Notes under the pieces: model-generated | What the model saw: only the letters and a program-made list of their open reading frames with translations | The model's database searches: none | What the model was told of the DNA's origin: nothing | Assembly (NCBI GenBank): GCA_021442965.1 | Contig: JABUUX010000339.1 | Span: 1-15,729 of the forward strand | Reading direction: 5' to 3' | DNA from: Treponema sp. | Lineage (GTDB): Bacteria; Spirochaetota; Spirochaetia; Treponematales; Treponemataceae | Length of the DNA stretch: 15,729 bases | In this document: in pieces, positions 7,387-15,386 of the stretch | Numbering within the stretch: the first letter of the stretch is position 1 | Layout of the letters: every line of letters begins with the position of its first letter | Made by a program: the position numbers and the translations under genes

Positions 7387-9081
7387 ATGTCAAAATTTCA
7401 TTTATTTTCAAAGGTCGGCAAGACTAGAATTGTTCCGATTGGATTTAAAATTCTTTTGATTTTTATTTCTATCATTGTTCTTTCAAATGTTGCAACGAAC
7501 GTTGTTACAATTCAGCTTTCTCAAAGTCAGATTATTACTTTGAACAATACCATTATGGTTGACCAGCTGAAAGATTTGTATACAAATGCTTCAAATCAGT
7601 ATCAGATTTATCAGATTTCTCACGATCTTCCCACGGTAGAGAACTCTTTAAAAAAATCTGCAGAATCAGGGTTTGAAAAGCCAAACAGTGTTGCTCTTGC
7701 AGTTGGCAGGGACGGCAAAATACGATTCATGGTATGTGCAAATAAGGATTATTTCTGGTCCAATTTTGCAGATTTGGATGCCCTTGCCGAAATGAACAGT
7801 CATCTTACAGATGACGGTATTTCTGAAGGATCCATTTCTTTTAATACTTTTAATGGTGAATATTTCGGCGTTTATAAGTATCAAAAAGACTGGGATTATT
7901 TTTTGATTCGCGCAGAATTCAGAAATGACACAAAACAAAATACAAAAGGTATTTACATAAGAATGGGTATTCTGATTGCTGTAATGACGCTGGTCTTTGT
8001 AGTCATAGGGTACATAATTATCCAAAGAGAATTCAGAACTGTACGCAGCATTACAAATGATCTTTATGATATGAATCAAAAGAAGGAACTCCGCCAGATT
8101 GATCTTTCGGAAGCTCCAAACGATGATGTTACGTATCTTGCTGCTTCATTCAATTCTCTGTCATCTTCTGTTAATAATCTTTTGGGTACTTTCAAAAAAT
8201 TTGTTTCAAAGGATGTTGTTGCAAAAGCATATACAGAGCAGGGAGTTGCACTGGAGGGAAAACAACAGGAACTGGTAATGCTTTTTAGTGATATTAAAAG
8301 TTTTACCTATCGTACAGAAACTTTGGGAAACGATATTATTGACGTACTTAACGTTCACTACAATAGAGTAATCCGTAAGGTACATGAAAATTCTGGAGTT
8401 ATCGGGTCAATTATTGGAGATGCTGTTCTGGCAGTTTATGGAACCTTAAAGTCTAATAAAACAAGGTCTTACGATGCTATTTGTTCGGCGTGGGAAATTA
8501 CTCGTGCTACGGCTTTTCTTAGAGAGTCTATGATTCAGCGCCGAAAAGAAATTGAAGAAAAAAGAAGCCTTACCGAATCAGAAGAAAGAATTTTTGAGGC
8601 TGTTATGCTTGATGTTGGTGTCGGCATTGACGGTGGAACTGTATTCTACGGAAATATCGGTTCCAATGAACATATGGCAAATACCGTAATTGGTGATAAT
8701 GTAAACTCGGCATCTCGCCTTGAAGGTTTGACGCGAGTGTATCATCTTCCGGTAATTGTTTCTTCTTACATAAAGGATGAAGTAGAAAAAGAAAACAGCA
8801 GGTTTAAATTTTATGAAATCGATACAGTTCAGGTAAAAGGTAAAACGGAAGGAAAGAAGATTTTCTTCCCTCTGGATACAGAGGATGCAGACCGTCTTCC
8901 TGATGAAAAATATGAAATGTTTGAAACAGGTCTTGAAGCTTACTATAACGGAGAGTGGAGTAAAGCCAGAAAAAGTTTTAAAGCTTGTGAACTTGAAATG
9001 GCACAGGTATTCCTGGAAAGAATGGGAAATAAAAGTGCACCTGCAGATTGGAGTGGAATATGGACAATGACATCAAAATAA
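7387..9081 (+). CDS. Membrane class III adenylate/guanylate cyclase
   Basis: Signal-transducing nucleotide cyclase of 564 aa. TM1 lies at ~19-40 and TM2 at ~193-212. Between them is an extracytoplasmic sensor of ~150 aa, Cache-like in position and strand pattern. A HAMP-like linker follows, then the class III catalytic domain from ~295. Metal-binding Asp302 (FSDIKSF) and Asp345 (IIGDAV) are present, spaced 43 apart as is usual. Transition-state Asn440 and Arg444 (VNSASRLEG) and the substrate-site Thr433 (TVIGDN) are also present, so catalysis should be intact. The purine-reading lysine that normally sits three residues before the glycine of 'GD' is Ser341, so ATP versus GTP preference is uncertain. 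The C-terminal ~60 aa, beyond 'VKGKTEGKKIFFPL', resemble a short TPR-like helical tail. The gene overlaps the next one by 22 nt, implying translational coupling. Confidence 0.9.
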   Translation: MSKFHLFSKVGKTRIVPIGFKILLIFISIIVLSNVATNVVTIQLSQSQIITLNNTIMVDQLKDLYTNASNQYQIYQISHDLPTVENSLKKSAESGFEKPNSVALAVGRDGKIRFMVCANKDYFWSNFADLDALAEMNSHLTDDGISEGSISFNTFNGEYFGVYKYQKDWDYFLIRAEFRNDTKQNTKGIYIRMGILIAVMTLVFVVIGYIIIQREFRTVRSITNDLYDMNQKKELRQIDLSEAPNDDVTYLAASFNSLSSSVNNLLGTFKKFVSKDVVAKAYTEQGVALEGKQQELVMLFSDIKSFTYRTETLGNDIIDVLNVHYNRVIRKVHENSGVIGSIIGDAVLAVYGTLKSNKTRSYDAICSAWEITRATAFLRESMIQRRKEIEEKRSLTESEERIFEAVMLDVGVGIDGGTVFYGNIGSNEHMANTVIGDNVNSASRLEGLTRVYHLPVIVSSYIKDEVEKENSRFKFYEIDTVQVKGKTEGKKIFFPLDTEDADRLPDEKYEMFETGLEAYYNGEWSKARKSFKACELEMAQVFLERMGNKSAPADWSGIWTMTSK

Positions 9082-10550
9082 AAAATGAAAAAAACCGCCA
9101 TCAGGAAGTTCTTCTCTTTTTGCAGAATGAACTGGAACCTTTAAAGCGGAAAAATCTAAACGCCACATATGATTTGGAAAAAGAATATGCCAAGACTAAA
9201 AAGAATAAGTCTCCTTTTGTGGTTCTTGTGCTTACCTCATGTCTTTTAGCAATTGCTTTACTTGCATTTATTCTTTCCAAAAATATTGAAAGAAAAAACA
9301 GAGAAATTAAAGTAAATGTTTCTGAATTCAGTGAACTTAATCTTATGAGCCTTTTAGAATCTGCTTCAAGGGTTCAGGAACAGTATGAAGATTCAGTAAA
9401 GAAAAAGGCACAACTTGTCCGTCAGAAGAATAACGAAATTACATCTGCTCAGGATAAACGTGACGGTGAATTACTGACGATTTCTTCCATGCATTATGAT
9501 GACAAGAAACTTGAAAATCAAAAGATTGCACAGGTTCAGGAAACTTACAAAAATACACTGAATGACATAAATGAAAAATATCAGCCGCTTTATGCCGAAG
9601 CTGATGAGGCTATTGAAAGAAATAAAGCAAAAGTGGATGCTTTGGATGCCTCTAAACTTTCGGACAGTAAAAATATGGCTGTAGACAGTTCTAAAATTCT
9701 TCAGGAATTAGAAAAGAAACAACTGGTGCAACAGTACGAAAATAGAATTCTGACGCTTGAAAATAATATTACAGATGTAAGAAAAACTTACAATGAAGAA
9801 ATGAAGTCGTCTTTAAAAAGAGTATCTGATAAATTTCAGGCTGAAATTGATGCATTGGATCCGGTTATTGTGGATGCGTATGCCGAAAAACTTTTTGAAT
9901 CTCCGGGAATGAATGAAAAAACTGCTGTAAAAGCCGAAGAAAATGCTGCATTTGCAGAAGGCAGTGTGTCAGAAGGGGAATTGAAAACCCGGCTTTCAGA
10001 AGTAAAACAGATGTATGCCGATCATAAATATCTTGAAAAACGTGTTCTTGAAATTCCGTATAAAAATCAGGCTGGAAAATACATACAGAAAAATTCTTTA
10101 CTTGTAAATAAAATTACTGATTCACTTGCTGATACAGTTTACGGTCAGTATCAGGAAAATCTTTCTCTTCAAACACAAATGGAACAGATGCAAAAAGAAC
10201 ATGAGGAAGAAGTATCAAGACTTACAGAAGAAAATAACAGACTGATTGAAGGTCAGTACGATATTCTTTACAGAAGTATGGAAGGAGCTGGAACTGGTGC
10301 GATTATTGCAGAAAAGCCTGTTTCAAAGGACGAGATTTATGTTCTTATCCGTCCAGATGCCAGATTTCTTTTGGGTGAAAATGAAGAAAAAGGATGCAAT
10401 GCCGAAATTCCGTTCAAAAAACCGATTAAAGGAAGCGTTGAAAAAACAGAAGACGGAAGATACCGGTTTATTCCTGAAATGAAGAATGGCAAATATGTAG
10501 ACTTTGATCTTGGCGCGTTGAAATTTGGAGTTCAAGTAAAGTTAAACTAA
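9060..10550 (+). CDS. Single-span membrane protein with long coiled coil
   Basis: Protein of 496 aa that I do not recognise. The ATG at 9060 is preferred to the TTG at 9048 because GGAGTGG sits at the right distance before it. An N-terminal charged segment (~1-50) ends in a Lys-rich stretch before one membrane helix (~52-73, 'FVVLVLTSCLLAIALLAFIL'). By the positive-inside rule the N-terminus is cytoplasmic and the rest lies in the periplasm. Residues ~80-400 are mostly charged heptads that predict long coiled coils, with few prolines. The last ~75 residues ('DEIYVLIRPDARFLLG' onward) have beta-rich, globular character and end in 'LKFGVQVKLN'. The 22-nt overlap with the cyclase makes it a likely partner, for example an extracytoplasmic scaffold or signal input for the cyclase sensor; that role is inferred from context only. 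Confidence 0.8.
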   Translation: MDNDIKIKNEKNRHQEVLLFLQNELEPLKRKNLNATYDLEKEYAKTKKNKSPFVVLVLTSCLLAIALLAFILSKNIERKNREIKVNVSEFSELNLMSLLESASRVQEQYEDSVKKKAQLVRQKNNEITSAQDKRDGELLTISSMHYDDKKLENQKIAQVQETYKNTLNDINEKYQPLYAEADEAIERNKAKVDALDASKLSDSKNMAVDSSKILQELEKKQLVQQYENRILTLENNITDVRKTYNEEMKSSLKRVSDKFQAEIDALDPVIVDAYAEKLFESPGMNEKTAVKAEENAAFAEGSVSEGELKTRLSEVKQMYADHKYLEKRVLEIPYKNQAGKYIQKNSLLVNKITDSLADTVYGQYQENLSLQTQMEQMQKEHEEEVSRLTEENNRLIEGQYDILYRSMEGAGTGAIIAEKPVSKDEIYVLIRPDARFLLGENEEKGCNAEIPFKKPIKGSVEKTEDGRYRFIPEMKNGKYVDFDLGALKFGVQVKLN

Positions 10551-10561
10551 ATTTCCTTAAA

Positions 10562-10590
10562 TTGAAAAAATAACCTCAAAGTATTAGAAT
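10562..10590 (+). promoter_or_regulatory. Promoter of PDT-DAHPS fusion gene
   Basis: TTGAAA (10562-10567) and TAGAAT (10585-10590) are separated by 17 nt in the 61-nt gap after the coiled-coil gene. The predicted start is near 10597, and the AGGAAAA ribosome site precedes the ATG at 10612. The short leader has no room for a T-box or attenuator. Confidence 0.55.
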
Positions 10591-10611
10591 GCTCCATACA
10601 GGAAAACTATT

Positions 10612-12252
10612 ATGGCTAAAAATTCTAAAAAAATTCAGGTAGCTTATGTTGGAACTGACGGCGCATTCTGTCATATAGCTGCAAAAAAAATGTATCCTGC
10701 CGCTGAACTTATTGCGTTTGACGATTTTTCAAAGGCTTATAAATCTGTGGAACAAGGGGAATACGATTGTGTTGTTCTTCCATTGGAAAATAATTATGCC
10801 GGAGAAGTAGGCTCTGTTACAGATCTTCTTTTTGCAGGAAATCTTTATGTAAACCATGTTATAGAAATTGATGTTGTACATAATCTTATGGCTTGTGAAG
10901 GTGCTACGCTAAAAACTGTAAAAAAAGTCTACAGTCATCAGCAGGCATTAACTCAGTGTGATCAGTTTATTAAGAATCATAAACTTGAAGTAGTACCTTT
11001 TTCCAATACAGCACTTGCAGCCAAATTTATAAAAGAACTGAATGATCCGACTGTTGCCGCTATAGCTTCTACAGAGACTGCAGATGTTTTCGGGTTGAAA
11101 ATTCTGGAACCTTCAATAAATACAAAAAAAGCAAACAAAACAAGATTTGCAGCTTTTACGCGCCCTCAAAATCCTGTTGCTCCGGCTCTTATTAGAGAAA
11201 ATAATGGAGTAGATCAGCTGCATATGACTTTCCGCCGCCGTCTTCCGGATCCTCTTACAATTTCTGAAATGTATCCTATGACAGATGAACTTGCAGAAAT
11301 TAAGAAAAAGAATGATACAGAAATTAAAAATATTTTTAGCGGAAAGGATAAGCGCCTTTTGGTAATTATAGGTCCTTGCTCTGCAGACCGAGAAGATGCT
11401 GTAATTGATTATTGCAAGCGTCTTAGAAAAGTTCAGGAAAAAATTAAAGATAAGATTTTAATTTGCCCTCGCATTTACACAAATAAGCCCCGCACAACAG
11501 GTGACGGGTATAAGGGAATGCTTCATCAGCCTGATGCAAATAAAGCTCCGGATTTATTAAAGGGTGTTATTGCTATTAGAAAAATGCACATGAGGGCAAT
11601 TGCAGAATCGGGATTTTCTTGCGCCGATGAAATGCTTTATCCGGAAAATTTTCAGTATCTGGCTGATGTTCTTTCTTATATTGCTGTTGGTGCACGTTCT
11701 GTAGAAAACCAGCAGCACCGTCTTGTAAGTTCCGGAATTGATGTTCCTGTGGGAATGAAAAATCCTACAAGCGGTGACCTTTCGGTTATGATGAATTCCA
11801 TTACAGCAGCCCAGCATAATCATACTTTCCTGTACTCAGGCTGGGAAGTAGAAACAAAAGGAAATCCTTTGGCACATGCAATTTTACGAGGTTATACTAC
11901 ACCTCATGGAACATCTGTTTCTAACTATCATTACGAAGACCTTAGGGATTTAGTAAATCTTTACTCAAAATCCAGTCTAAAAAATCCTGGCGTAATTGTT
12001 GACTGTAATCATTCAAATTCCGGAAAGCAGTATGATCAGCAGGTTCGTATAGCAAAAGAAGTTCTTCACAGCTGCCGCCATAATGAAGAGATAAAAAAGA
12101 TGGTAAAAGGATTGATGATTGAATCTTATTTGGAAGACGGTTGTCAAAAACCTGAAGGCAGAGTTTATGGAAAGTCCATAACTGACCCTTGTCTTGGGTG
12201 GGATAAAACCGAAAAACTTCTGCATGAACTGGCAGAACTTTGGGAAATGTAA
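10612..12252 (+). CDS. Fused prephenate dehydratase-DAHP synthase (type I-alpha)
   Basis: Single chain of 546 aa joining two aromatic amino acid enzymes. Residues ~5-187 are a prephenate dehydratase domain (prephenate to phenylpyruvate). Catalytic residues are visible: Glu59-Asn60 (PLENN), Ser108 and Gln115 (YSHQQALTQC), and Thr177 in the hallmark TRF at 177-179. Residues ~197-546 are a complete AroG-type DAHP synthase, condensing phosphoenolpyruvate and erythrose 4-phosphate in the first step of the shikimate pathway. Metal ligands are Cys256 (GPCS), His467, Glu504 (MIESYLEDG) and Asp525 (SITDPCLGW). Substrate-binding residues are Arg287, Lys292 (KPRT), Arg362 (GAR), Lys383 and Arg426 (ILRG). 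Spacings match E. coli AroG. The ACT domain that normally follows prephenate dehydratase and binds phenylalanine is missing, and there is no chorismate mutase domain. The gene has its own promoter and terminator, so it is monocistronic. Confidence 0.93.
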   Translation: MAKNSKKIQVAYVGTDGAFCHIAAKKMYPAAELIAFDDFSKAYKSVEQGEYDCVVLPLENNYAGEVGSVTDLLFAGNLYVNHVIEIDVVHNLMACEGATLKTVKKVYSHQQALTQCDQFIKNHKLEVVPFSNTALAAKFIKELNDPTVAAIASTETADVFGLKILEPSINTKKANKTRFAAFTRPQNPVAPALIRENNGVDQLHMTFRRRLPDPLTISEMYPMTDELAEIKKKNDTEIKNIFSGKDKRLLVIIGPCSADREDAVIDYCKRLRKVQEKIKDKILICPRIYTNKPRTTGDGYKGMLHQPDANKAPDLLKGVIAIRKMHMRAIAESGFSCADEMLYPENFQYLADVLSYIAVGARSVENQQHRLVSSGIDVPVGMKNPTSGDLSVMMNSITAAQHNHTFLYSGWEVETKGNPLAHAILRGYTTPHGTSVSNYHYEDLRDLVNLYSKSSLKNPGVIVDCNHSNSGKQYDQQVRIAKEVLHSCRHNEEIKKMVKGLMIESYLEDGCQKPEGRVYGKSITDPCLGWDKTEKLLHELAELWEM

Positions 12253-12265
12253 AAATATTTTTTCT

Positions 12266-12292
12266 GGCTGCTTTAGGGGCAGCCGTTTTTTT
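12266..12292 (+). terminator. Intrinsic terminator of the fusion gene
   Basis: A 6-bp stem, GGCTGC (12266-12271) and GCAGCC (12279-12284), with a 7-nt loop is followed directly by GTTTTTTT. It lies 14 nt after the stop codon. A-rich sequence before the stem offers only weak termination for the convergent gene. Confidence 0.85.
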
Positions 12293-12307
12293 AGGGAAAG
12301 TATAATT

Positions 12308-13072
12308 TTATTTTGACCGAGCTTTAATTAAGTGTATAAAGTCCAGAATAAATGTTCCTGCTAAAAGAACCAGACTGATTATTTGTGAAGTTGAAAGGAG
12401 CCCAAGGTGCCCTCGAATTATATCACCTCTAAAGAATTCCAGTATAAAACGGATTATAGAATAAAGAACGATGTAGAGTTTTGGAATGCTTATTTTTATT
12501 TCTTTTAGAATAAGAATTGTAAAAAATACTGCTAAAAGAAATACAGCAAAGGCTTCGATTCCCTGGACCGGAAAGAGTTTTACCCCGTTAGGAGCAGAAA
12601 TACTTTCTGAGTAGATGAAGTAAAAATTGCTGTTTGTGGGGCAGCCAAAGCAACACCCTGCAAACGAACAGCCTATTCTTCCAAAAGAATGTGCCAGTGC
12701 TACACACGGAGAAAGAACCTGTAAGCAAGGTTTAATGTCAATTTTGTGGATAATTTTTATAAGGGGCAGTGCACATAGTCCTCCAATAAATCCTCCGTAG
12801 AAAATAAAGCCTGAATTTATAGTTTGTGAAAAATATTTGAGACTGGAAAAAAAACTGGACCAGTCAATGTGGCGAAAGTATAGAATTAAATAAAATAATT
12901 TTGCACCTAAAAATCCAAAGCCTATAAGCCATGCACTTAGGATTAAACAATTATCAAAATCATAGGATTTTAGTTTACAAAGTGTTAGTGCAAGTAAAAG
13001 TGCAGAAACAATCCCCAGTGCAATAAAAAAACCGTACCAGGGAATGAATCTGCCAAAAAAAGTAAAGCCCAT
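12308..13072 (-). CDS. lgt: Lgt-family prolipoprotein diacylglyceryl transferase, variant active site
   Basis: Polytopic membrane protein of 254 aa with about seven hydrophobic segments, matching the Lgt family that moves diacylglycerol from phosphatidylglycerol to the lipobox cysteine of prolipoproteins. Conserved features include 'HSFGRIGC' with Arg132 (E. coli Arg143) and the C-terminal 'IIRFILEFFRGD' with Arg208, Glu212 and Arg215 (E. coli Arg239, Glu243, Arg246). Several usual residues differ: the essential His103 position is Tyr92 ('FYGGFIGG'), Asn146 is Cys135 and Glu151 is Cys140, giving a GCSFAGCCFG cysteine cluster. It may be a divergent true Lgt or a paralogue with another job. The ATG lacks a Shine-Dalgarno sequence. 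It sits 12 nt after the upstream small gene, in the same frame behind tandem TAA TAA stops, so translation probably depends on coupling. Confidence 0.78.
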   Translation of the reverse strand: MGFTFFGRFIPWYGFFIALGIVSALLLALTLCKLKSYDFDNCLILSAWLIGFGFLGAKLFYLILYFRHIDWSSFFSSLKYFSQTINSGFIFYGGFIGGLCALPLIKIIHKIDIKPCLQVLSPCVALAHSFGRIGCSFAGCCFGCPTNSNFYFIYSESISAPNGVKLFPVQGIEAFAVFLLAVFFTILILKEIKISIPKLYIVLYSIIRFILEFFRGDIIRGHLGLLSTSQIISLVLLAGTFILDFIHLIKARSK

Positions 13073-13084
13073 TAATGGAGGTTA

Positions 13085-13345
13085 TTACCAGCCGCCATAA
13101 GCTGCACCTGCAGCGGCAAGACAGGTAACACAACAGATGGTTGCAATAATACCGTATGTAAGGGAAATAATTCCGAATACAAGACCTGTTGTAGCCATGC
13201 CCTTCTTAGGACCTTTTCTTCCAACTGCTCCAAAAATGATTGCAAGGAGACCAAGAATAGAACCAATCCAGCCTAAACTGAAGATTCCTCCAACAACTGA
13301 GCTGAGTAAAGCGAAAATACCGCAAATTAAAGATGCAATTGCCAT
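13085..13345 (-). CDS. Small two-span membrane protein, DUF4190-like
   Basis: Hydrophobic protein of 86 aa with two Gly/Ala/Ile-rich membrane helices (~2-38 and ~53-82) joined by a short basic loop (GRKGPKKGM). The pattern 'SLGWIGSILGLLAIIFGAVG' followed by 'GMATTGLVFGIISL' is typical of DUF4190 small membrane proteins, whose function is unknown. The ATG at 13345 is chosen over the GTG at 13348 because a perfect AGGAGG lies 5 nt upstream of it. It is the first gene of a unit with the Lgt-like gene and has a well-formed promoter. Confidence 0.82.
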   Translation of the reverse strand: MAIASLICGIFALLSSVVGGIFSLGWIGSILGLLAIIFGAVGRKGPKKGMATTGLVFGIISLTYGIIATICCVTCLAAAGAAYGGW

Positions 13346-13389
13346 CACACCCTCCTAAAAAGAAAATACTCACATAAAGTGATTATTTT

Positions 13390-13419
13390 ATTATAGATGT
13401 GGGATGTAAGAAAAAGCAA
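13390..13419 (-). promoter_or_regulatory. Promoter of small membrane protein-lgt unit
   Basis: On the minus strand TTGCTT (13419-13414) and a perfect TATAAT (13395-13390) are separated by 18 nt. The predicted start lies near 13383, about 38 nt before the ATG, with AGGAGG in between. Confidence 0.65.
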
Positions 13420-13458
13420 ATTTTTTATATAAATTCTTTGATGTTTTAGCGGTTTAAA

Positions 13459-14646
13459 CTATTCTCCGCTTAGGGCTTGAACTGGATCCAGCTTTGCAGC
13501 TCTGGAGGCAGGATTATAACCAAAGAAAATGCCGACTATAACGGAGAATAAAAATGCAATGAGACAGGCTTTCCATTCAATAACAAAGGCTTCGTTTTTA
13601 ACATATTCAATTGCAAAACTTATAATAACTCCAAAAATTACCCCAAGAAATCCGCCCATCAAAGTAATGCTTGCTGACTCAACAAGAAATTGCCGTTTAA
13701 TATCAAAAGGACTGGCTCCCAAAGCTTTTCGGATTCCTATTTCCTGCTTTCGTTCAGTAACTGTTACAATCATAATGTTCATAATTCCAATTCCACCAAC
13801 CAAAAGTGAAATAGCTGCAATGGCAGAAAGCATTAAGCTCAAAGTGCTTGTAATTTCACTCATCTGCTCAATCATTGTCTGCATAGAAAAAATATTTACG
13901 GCATATTCAGAGCCGGAACGTTCCGTGCACCAGGACTGAATTCTTGTTTCTAAATCTGAAATGTTTTTTTCACTTGTTGCCTGAACCATTACAGATTCTG
14001 CATTTGGAGAAGGATTTATTTTTTTTAAATACCAGCCCCGAGTAACAAAAGCTGCTCCTGATTCAATTCCATTAGACTGTTCTTTTAAAACTCCAATTAC
14101 AGTAAAGCCAAATGTAACTTTACTTTGAACAAGCATAATAACTTGTCCAACAGCATCTCCTGCTGGAAAAAGAGATTCTGCAGTATCGTGGCTCAGAATG
14201 ATTTTTTGAGTTCCTTCTTCATTATCAGTTACAGAAAAACCTCTTCCGCTTTCCAATTCCATATTAAGCATTTCCAAATATCCTGTTTCTACAGCAGAAA
14301 CCTGTACTTGTGTGCTTAAATCTTCTTTTGAAAGCGTTGGTGAAAAACTGTTTTTATACCAAATGGATTTTATTCCGCGAACTTCATCGAATAAATCTGT
14401 TCTGAAACTTTGGTCAAAGAACATAACTGCAGTTTTAGAGCGGCGCATGGTCATACCTTTTGAAACATTTATTACATCAAGTCCTGCATTGCCAAAAGTG
14501 TTTTTGATTTCTTTTGTAGACGAGGCACCCATGCTTGTAATAACGATTACACTTGCAACTCCAATGATTACGCCAAGAAGAGAAAGTGATGTTCGTATTT
14601 TGTTTCTGGTAAAATTTTGAAGTGCTGCAATAAAATCTTCAAACAT
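13459..14646 (-). CDS. MacB/FtsX-type ABC transporter permease
   Basis: Inner-membrane permease of 395 aa of the type VII (mechanotransmission) ABC family. TM1 is at ~21-40 ('SLLGVIIGVASVIVITSMG'), followed by a large periplasmic MacB_PCD domain (~45-265) and three C-terminal helices (~270-297, ~326-346, ~361-379). The cytoplasmic coupling segment 'VTERKQEIGIRKALGAS' after TM2 and the C-terminal 'NPASRAAKLDPVQALSGE' are diagnostic for MacB-like permeases. Substrates of this family include peptides, antibiotics and lipoproteins; which applies here cannot be read. The start codon overlaps the ATPase gene by 8 nt and has a GGAGG site 5-6 nt upstream, inside that gene. No MacA-like adaptor is visible in the window. 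Confidence 0.92.
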   Translation of the reverse strand: MFEDFIAALQNFTRNKIRTSLSLLGVIIGVASVIVITSMGASSTKEIKNTFGNAGLDVINVSKGMTMRRSKTAVMFFDQSFRTDLFDEVRGIKSIWYKNSFSPTLSKEDLSTQVQVSAVETGYLEMLNMELESGRGFSVTDNEEGTQKIILSHDTAESLFPAGDAVGQVIMLVQSKVTFGFTVIGVLKEQSNGIESGAAFVTRGWYLKKINPSPNAESVMVQATSEKNISDLETRIQSWCTERSGSEYAVNIFSMQTMIEQMSEITSTLSLMLSAIAAISLLVGGIGIMNIMIVTVTERKQEIGIRKALGASPFDIKRQFLVESASITLMGGFLGVIFGVIISFAIEYVKNEAFVIEWKACLIAFLFSVIVGIFFGYNPASRAAKLDPVQALSGE

Positions 14647-15331
14647 TTATACCTCCGTCTGTTTCTATTTTCCCGTCAAAAATTTTTATACAGCGCCGGC
14701 ACGAAGCTCCAATTCCGGGGTCATGAGTAACAATGACAACTGTAGTGCCCTGCTCGTTGATTTTTCTAAAAAGAGTCATGACCTGTTTTCCTGTTGTACT
14801 GTCCAAAGCTCCGGTTGGTTCATCTGCAAGAATTATTTTAGGTTTTGTAACAAGAGCTCTGGCAACTGCAACTCTTTGTTTTTGTCCTCCTGAAAGTTCG
14901 TGGGGACGGTGTTTTTCTCTTTCTTCCATACCAACATTAACTAAGGCTTGGTGAGCCAGATTGTAGCGTTCTGCTTTTGGGATTTTTTGATACCTTAAGG
15001 GAAGCATTACATTTTCTATTACATTCAAAGAGTTTATAAGGTGATACTGCTGAAAAACGAATCCTACGGTTTTGTTTCGGAGTTCTGCCAGTTCCTTTTC
15101 TGTCATAAGTGATGTTTCTTTGCCACCGATTTTTACTATACCTGAGGTTGGGCGGTCCAGACAGCCAATCATATTCATACATGTGGATTTTCCTGAACCG
15201 GAAGGTCCCATAATAGCAACTTCTTCGCCCTGTTTTACTTCAAAGCTTATGCCTCGAAGTGCGTGGACTTCGGTGTCTCCCATACGGTAGATGCGGGTTA
15301 CGTCTGACATTTCGATAACAGAATTACTCAC
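14639..15331 (-). CDS. LolD/MacB-type ABC transporter ATPase
   Basis: Cytoplasmic ATPase of 230 aa that powers the permease encoded next to it. Walker A GPSGSGKST is at 42-50, the Q-loop at 94-95 (FVFQQYHL), the signature LSGGQ at 146-150, Walker B ILADE at 167-171 and the switch His at 203 (VTHDP). The 'QQYHLINSLNVIENVMLP' region is typical of the LolD/MacB/YknY branch. The GTG at 15331 is preferred because AAGGAT lies 6 nt before it; an in-frame ATG at 15361 has no such site and would add 10 residues. The gene comes first in the operon. I find no convincing promoter between it and the palindromic element 56 nt upstream. Confidence 0.92.
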   Translation of the reverse strand: MSNSVIEMSDVTRIYRMGDTEVHALRGISFEVKQGEEVAIMGPSGSGKSTCMNMIGCLDRPTSGIVKIGGKETSLMTEKELAELRNKTVGFVFQQYHLINSLNVIENVMLPLRYQKIPKAERYNLAHQALVNVGMEEREKHRPHELSGGQKQRVAVARALVTKPKIILADEPTGALDSTTGKQVMTLFRKINEQGTTVVIVTHDPGIGASCRRCIKIFDGKIETDGGINV

Positions 15332-15386
15332 TATAAAATCCTTAAAATGCTGCAACTGCATGAGTTACATCATAAATATACTTAAT

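Noticed and set aside
13072..13266. Minus-strand 64-aa ORF overlapping the small membrane protein
   Set aside because: It is another frame of the DUF4190-like gene, which has a perfect AGGAGG, a good promoter and a clear two-helix protein.
13441..13475. Terminator after the ABC permease
   Set aside because: AGCGG/CCGCT can pair around the stop codon, but the loop is long and no U-tract follows on the minus strand.
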